DNA from: Asparagopsis taxiformis
Taxonomy: Eukaryota; Rhodophyta; Florideophyceae; Bonnemaisoniales; Bonnemaisoniaceae
Assembly: GCA_030407315.1 (NCBI GenBank)
Contig: JALQPE010002358.1
Span: 184,823 to 248,822, forward strand
Direction: 5' to 3'
Length of the DNA: 64,000 nt
Position numbers and translations under genes: made by a program. Positions within the stretch are counted from its first letter, which is position 1, and each line of letters begins with the position of its first letter. Positions 57,993-64,000 of this stretch are shown here, one piece after another. The notes below the pieces were generated by a model, which was not told the DNA's origin, did no database searches, and saw only the letters and a program-made list of their open reading frames with translations.

Positions 57993-60900
57993 ATGACGAA
58001 TAAGCGCAGGCGCAACAGCAATCCGATCGTTGACGACGCAACGTGCCAATTCTGCGCGAACCCGCTAGCCCTTGGGAGGATTCTAGTGACATGGGTACAC
58101 GTCGAAACGTAGGTCGCGCCGCCCGCGAAACTACTCTCGCTGGCAAAGACTTCCTCCGCCTCTTGCTGGATTTATTCGCCCACTCAAGTTTCGCAGACTT
58201 GACGGACAAGCCGGGAGGTTTCACATACGCGGACCTTGGCGCTTGGGTTGCGCAGGGCACGGAAGAACAATTTGTGGCGCTGCAAGGTCGACTCAGCATG
58301 TCCTTCAGCGGTCGTTCGAAGAATGCTGGAGTCGAGGCGGATGTTGCCGAAATCGTCATGGCAGAGATGAACGTTGAGCGAGCCAAGCAGATTGTTCGTC
58401 TGGCATTACCCATTGCCGAGTTTTTCAAGACAGGATGAGCGTATCGGGCAATGGTTTGAGCACTGCATCCTTTCTGGGATCGTGCCGCAGACCTTCCTTA
58501 TTGGATGTAACTGCTTCCTTCGCCACTACAGCGCCGCAGCGCGGGGAACCAAGCGCCTTCGTTCTTGCTCCACCGGAAACGTTCGAGGTATTGATGTATT
58601 TCCAAGCGTTGTCTATCATCCGAAATCACAACAAGAACCTGCCGCGTCGCCGAATAGGAGATGCGGCCGAAGAGGGGAACGAAGCCGCACGCGTCCCAGC
58701 CCATCGGAAAAGCACTAATCGAGCTTGTTACGTGGTTCAAGTTTTTTACCATGCTTGGACCGATGTGGCCTACGCCGCAAAGTTTTCCAGCTTCGAAGAG
58801 TTGATGGCGCCGTACATCATTTTCGACAGCAGTGAGCATTGGTTTGACGTGCTCGATGAAGGTCTATTCGCACCGATGGAGCAGAAGCTAGATCTCTACC
58901 ACAACAAAGCTCCCCTATCTCATCCTGATGGATATGGTGGAAAAGTAGAGACAAGAACCAGTGCGCAGCACAGTGCATTTAGGGACCTTGTGAGGAAGTT
59001 CTTCGACCGGTTGCAGTTTCTTATCGTCAACCCGGACCTGGTACACCTGGCCGGAGTCCGACCGCTGGGGGGCACTGGAAATATACTTCTCAAGCGGAAA
59101 TCCGGACAAGCTGCCAGCGTATTTTGACACCCTCGACGAAGACGTTATGGCTGTCCTCCGCCCGGCACCACAAGCCGCGGACGCAGAAAAGGTCCCCAAG
59201 CCGGTTGATGACACTCCCACTCGTCGCAACACAGGAGGAGAGGTTTGGTTCCGTCGACAAGACACACAACCAGGCTTCAACTTGGACCTGGGAGGACCAG
59301 TCTTACTGCCCAAGGGCCGTCTCTCCCCGTCACCGTCACCCCATGCGACAGAAGAGCAGGAAAGTGAAGGGCAGGCTCTCGCAAAGGACTTTCTTTCGAA
59401 AATGAGTCAGTATTGCCGGGTGTACGACGTCCCTTTCGAAGATTTGGTCAGTGCCGACGAGAGCCGAGAACACGTGCCCATCACGGGCAACGTTCAGCTC
59501 ATTCTGACTGATCCGCCCTACAATGTTCGTCGTAAGAGGAACGATTCCAACTCTTCGTACGACAGGCTAACTGCAGAAGATATGCAGGCTAGCATCGAAG
59601 TGTTTGACGAGCTGTTGCGCCCCGGTGGCCACGGCATCGTGTTTCTGCTCGGTTTTGCAGTTCTACGAATGGTTCCATTACTTGGAAACGTACAAAGGAC
59701 CGCAGTCAGAAGGCCCAACCGATACTGCTGCCAGTGATGACGGGTCGGATGAAGAAGAGGTTACGTCCATGAATTCGGACTCCGAAGCATCGCAGCACAG
59801 TGGCGAAGAAAGTGCGGATGAGGAGGAGGACGAGGAGGAGGAGGACGTCGTTCGGAATTCAGTTTTCTTCGTTGACGAGGTACCTCCTGTTGTTTGTCCG
59901 ACTACCTGGGCACCTCTATCAAATGCCGGGGCGGAAGAGGTACCAACGACGGAACATGGCAGAGGTCGCTATCCACTTCTGGAAGCGAGGTGTTCCGTTC
60001 AAGACCGGAAGCGAGATGGTGGCCTATAGGAACCACGGATACATGGACGGCACGTACCCGGCGTGGTGCAACGTCACATCAATATGCCCGCCATCGATTC
60101 GAATGAGATGGTGTGGCGACAAGGAGCACAACCGGTGCTACGGTCAGAGTTCGTGCAGAGCAGAAGAGCGTCGCTCTCATGATGGAGTTGATCAGCCAGC
60201 ATTCACAGCCTGGTGATATTGTTGTCGATCCATTCTCTGGCACTTTCGCAACGGGAAAAGCAGCTATGAGCTTGCCTGAGCACCGTGTTTTCGTCGGCAG
60301 TGACATGGACAAATTGTGTGTGGTACGATCGCTTCCAAGCTGTGTGCAGTCATGTCACGTGTAATTCTTTCAAACAACACTGACATGAGGGTCACGACAG
60401 AAGCGAAACAGAGTGCTGAGAAGTTCTTGGCGTCCCCCTCTGTCACGATGCGTACGCAGAGGGAACGCAGGATCATCGAACCCCCACCTGGCCTTCCCCT
60501 GTACCAGAGGTTCCCGAAATATATTCGGCAGTACCTCTGGCAGCTGTGCCCAGAGTCGATTGCGTCGCGCGAGCACATGGAGAAACCGTACATTATTGGC
60601 CACCTTCCCTGCGCCGCTGGTTGCAAACTGAAAACCCTCGCGTGATGCGGGCACACGATTGTGTTGCGAAAAAATTGAGCGTTCGACCATCGCTGATTAA
60701 GCATCCAAATGCAGGAAGAGGGCTCTTCGCTGAACAGACATTTAATGTTGGTGACGAAGTATGTGCATACTACGGAACTGTTGTGTACTCTGATATGAGC
60801 AAGGAGTCGATGAGGTTCGCGTACGGAGAGGGTCACATGGCGATAACGAAGGAAACATTCTTGATGTTGCTATCAAGCTGTATGCAACAGCGGAGGACGA

Positions 60901-61174
60901 CGAAAACATCGAGCATCCAATTTGGATTGTTCCGGCTCCGTTCTGTTCGGCGCAGTTCATCAACGACCCGCGTATTTGCGAGGTGAGGACACTCCGGCGG
61001 AAGACACCAGGCGGATGGCCAACGTCGAGTTTTGTCGAGAACTACAGCAGCGGTTCGACGGGGAAGAAGCTCAAGGCGAAGGACCTAGAAAATCCGAAGA
61101 TCATTGTAGTACGTGCAATCCGCGATATCCGTCCGGGGCAGGAGCTCTACGTTCATTATGGGACAGCGTTTTAG
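57993..61174 (+). pseudogene. Beta-class DNA amino-methyltransferase fused to a SET domain, frameshifted
   Basis: A succession of frames that continue one another reads as one gene of about 1050 residues. After an unrecognised N-terminal part (57993-59400) comes VQLILTDPPYNV (DPPY at 59510-59521), then LLRPGGHGIVF, a long acidic stretch (59740-59870), WCNVTSICPP-like text, and VVDPFSGTFATGKAA with FVGSDMD (60224-60310). DPPY before the FxGxG-type motif is the order of beta-class N6-adenine/N4-cytosine methylases. A SET domain follows: HPNAGRGLFAEQTF and VCAYYGTVV (60700-60790), AQFINDPR (about 60950), ANVEFCRE (about 61018) and IRPGQELYVHYGTAF (61128-61171). At least seven frame changes separate these. 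It may be a decayed copy, an assembly with errors, or a gene with short introns. Confidence 0.7.
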
Positions 61175-62842
61175 AGCATGAATTAGGGTCACGAAAGATG
61201 TTTTCATTTCGACTACAAATAAAGCTACGTTCCAGAGTTGAAGTAATATCATATAATGCAGAATGTCCAGCCACCATTAGTCCAGGGTGAAACCTATTCG
61301 CAGTACTCGCCTGTCAAAAACCAATCGTTCACACTCTAGGTGCACTTCGTCCGAGCAGTGAACCTGACTGCTTGGTTGCTGTTGCGTGCAGATGCAAAAT
61401 ACAAGACCAAGTTGAAATGGACGCCGGTGGATGTCCAGCTCAGTTTGCATTGCTGTCCAGCCCAGAAATTTCTACAATTCAGGGCAAGAAAAAATATTGC
61501 AAAAAAACATCGATTTCAGGGTCGATTGTGCCGTACGGCACACCCCCATCTCAAAAACATGTTCACATGTGCATGTTTTTGAGAATAGCCCAAATTTTAA
61601 TTCAAATCAGGGTGTCTAATTTGGCCACAACGGCCCCAGGAACCGACCGCCGCCCCGAGTGGGGTTGTCACTGGCTTCTGTAAGCACTAACTGTAAGCCA
61701 AAATGGCGTCTGACAAAGGGTCAATTTCAGGCTCAATACGCCAGGGACAGGTCTTGGTCCTTGTTCCATCATGGTCCCACCCCACTCTCTCACGACCAAC
61801 CTGAAATGCACGTCGGTGGATGTCCCAGCTCGATTGCACTGCTGGCCAGCCCGGAAATTCTAAAATTTCGGGCACAAAAATTGTAAAAAAATCAACGATT
61901 TCAGCGGGTCGTTTGTGCCGTACGGCACACCCCCATTTCAAAAACATGTTCACATGTGCATGTTTTTGAGAATAGCCCAAATTTTAATTCAAATCAGGGT
62001 GTCTAATTTGGCCACAACGGCCCCAGGAACCGGCCGCCGCCCCGAGCGGGGTCATCACTGGCTTCTGTAAGCACTAACTGTGAGGCTAAATGGCCGCCGG
62101 AAGATGGGCCGATTGCAGGCTTCAAGCCAACTTATGCTAGGGAGAAATCTTCTTTCCGTGTTTCATCATGGTCCCGCCTTACTCCCTCAACGAAACACTA
62201 CTCACCCATCACGTTTACTCATATTCGTGCACTTTATATTAGTAGTGAACCGCCTGCTTAGTTGCTGCAATGGTGGATGTAGGCAGCACACGACCAACCT
62301 GAAATGGACGTCCGGTGGATGTCCATCTCAGATGCACTGCTGGCCAGCCCAGAAATTCTAAAATTTCGGCACAAAAAATCTTGCAAAAATCAACGATTTG
62401 GGGCGTCGATTGTGCCGTACGGCACACCCCCATCTCAAAAACATGTTCACATGTGCATGTTTTTGAGAATAGCCCAATTTTAAACTCAAATCAGGGTGTT
62501 CCCCGATAAAGGGGTGCTCGCAGCCGCCCCAAAAGCCGCCTAGCTTGACAGCTGTAATTTTAACACATTACACATCAGGACACTGCCTGCTTCACGCCAC
62601 CTCGTCAGGTTTCGAGAGCCCGACTCGGGCCGTTCTGAACGGACACTCACATCTCGATTGCCTGTCTTGCATTCCAGCGGTCACGATAGGTGTGTACCTA
62701 ACAAAAGTTTCGGTTGTATTGTGTTTATTATTTCCAGCGATTGGCGTTCACGACCATTCTTCAACTTAACGTGAACATACCATCCACATCACTCGAATAC
62801 GTCAACGTCAACCATCTCTTTTCCCTTTCCAACTCAACAACC
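61175..62842 (+). repeat. R repeats 7, 8 and 9 and the leader of ParB copy 2
   Basis: Three R copies in plus orientation: palindromes at 61528-61541, 61915-61928 and 62412-62425; hairpins at 61550-61583, 61937-61970 (one mismatch) and 62434-62467. The first two are 387 bp apart. The last two are 497 bp apart because of a longer spacer also seen after R2. From 62490 the sequence matches 41780-42131, the leader of ParB copy 1. R6 and R7 thus form an inverted pair around the methyltransferase-SET gene. Confidence 0.85.
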
Positions 62843-64000
62843 ATGGCGGATACGCATTTCAGCAGTTTGTTTTTCAACGGTTTGGCGGCGATCAAGTGAG
62901 CGCGTCAGCGGAGTCCGCGCGGACTCAAGCGCGGCGTCGATGTCGACTTGTTTGCGGACGTGACGGTGCGGCTGTGCATATTGGGACGGCTTCGGTGAGC
63001 ACTGCTGGTGGCGATGTTGGCCTTCCGCGCACGCTGCACAACCAAAGCTGCCGGAAACCGACGAGGCCGACTATATCGTCGTGCGCAACATTGCGACACT
63101 AGGACAAGTTACAAGGACCTCCCGTTCCCGTACATGTTTGATGGGCGCCGAGGGGACCGCCGGAGACGATGGGTGGAGCATACGCCGCGCGTTTTACCTT
63201 GGGATAACTATGATGCGCCCCGCTGCGGAGGATGGCTTAGCGACATTCGTACCCCTGCTGCAGCGTCAAACTTCAACGCAGCGACGAACCAGGCCAGCTC
63301 GGGACGGATGCCCAGTACCGGTCCAGCAGGCGAAATCACTGGTTCGGGGGGTACGAAGCATCCAGCACGCTCCGTCCCGGTTTCGGGAGGCACGAAGCTC
63401 CCTGCTCGCTCTGCCAGAGCCTTCCAGTGGAGGCACGAAGCACCCTGCTCGCTCCAACGTCCCGAAGCTACTACGCAAGACGTAACCGAGGTGGACGACG
63501 AACCGGAGGTGGCGGAAAGCATTCGTGAGCAGCAGGGGACGCAAATTATGGTGCCCAAGTTTGTGACGTCGGATTACGTCGGAGAAGGAGCGACTGTGTT
63601 GGTGAGGCAGCTAGTGGAAACCGGCCGTGACCCTTCGCGATGTCAAAGAAGACCACGTTGAGGACCTGCGCAACAATATGTTGGCGGTGGGGTATGTGAG
63701 CTCTTCGCGTATCACTGTGACGGTGCTGGTGTCGCAGAACACGCATTTGTCCGCCGACACGCGTCTGTTCCAGAATGGCAATTCCATGCCAATGCGAACG
63801 TGACCGTGATCGACGGACTGCATCGTCTCAATGCTATGCATAGCATTGCGGAATGACTTCACGCGGCCTCACCCGTATGCACAGAACCAAGCTGCCACAG
63901 GAGGCAAAACCGCTTGCGCTTGGTTACTCAGCCTCTGGATGTGTACTACCTTCGCCGCAAGGACGACAGTGATCTCCACCTCATGAGATCATCCACAGAG
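62843..64000 (+). pseudogene. ParB-like gene, copy 2 (decayed or error-rich, cut by window edge)
   Basis: ATG at 62843, with about 95 percent similarity to 42132-43290 by eye, but many one-base gains and losses in short runs (for example GTTTTTC for GTTTTC near 62870, GACGTGACGG for GACGTGGACGG near 62957). The ParB box VIDGLHRLNAMHSI is still readable near 63810. Where copy 1 lacks an A (about 42756), copy 2 has it. The GGTKPPARS-type repeat region differs in length. The dioxygenase partner would lie beyond the window. Confidence 0.75.

Overview
The window looks like nuclear DNA of a multicellular red alga (Florideophyceae). Chondrus crispus or a close relative is my best guess, inferred from gene content and not from a database match. 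The evidence is three vanadium-dependent haloperoxidase genes of the Corallina type, a red-algal-type NADPH oxidase with extra membrane helices between its two NADPH-binding parts, long genes without visible introns, a nuclear tRNA gene with a canonical-position intron, and a high load of nested transposons.

Layout. 1-3376 is the 5' part of a Plavaka-like (CACTA superfamily) DNA transposon, cut by the window edge and lying on the minus strand. 3895-14361 is a complete, very young Ty3/gypsy chromovirus on the minus strand. It has identical 685-bp LTRs, a CGCGC target duplication, gag and pol joined by TAATG, and an antisense ORF, and it sits inside an older LTR (3744-3894 plus 14367-15024). 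15025-18200 is decayed repeat sequence. 18205-33805 is the host gene island, all protein genes on the minus strand: haloperoxidase 3, then (after a tRNA-Ala with intron) NADPH oxidase, a SKA1-like kinetochore protein, haloperoxidase 2, a broken NADPH oxidase copy and haloperoxidase 1. The order suggests a duplicated oxidase + haloperoxidase module: the oxidase makes superoxide/H2O2, and the haloperoxidases use H2O2 to oxidise halides. 33806-40099 is gene-poor.

41-64 kb is a mosaic of an apparently undescribed mobile-element family. Its hallmark is a repeat, here called R (nine copies, some in a ~387-bp tandem array). Each copy carries a 14-bp perfect palindrome and, 8 bp away, a 34-bp hairpin with 12-bp arms. 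R copies border or precede (a) a ParB-like DNA-binding gene followed closely by a nuclear 2-oxoglutarate/Fe(II) dioxygenase-like gene; (b) a gene, now frameshifted, that joins a bacterial-type beta-class amino-methyltransferase (DPPY before the FxGxG-like motif) to a SET domain; (c) a coiled-coil gene sharing the ParB gene's 5' leader; and (d) a second, decayed ParB gene running off the right edge. A second Plavaka-like element (from 47076) lies inside this mosaic, in inverted orientation to the one at the left edge.

The most interesting candidate system is therefore a eukaryotic mobile cassette carrying a DNA-binding protein, a predicted base methylator, a predicted oxidase and a histone-methyltransferase-like domain next to clustered palindromes. 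The domain calls rest on motifs I can read. The functional link is inference.
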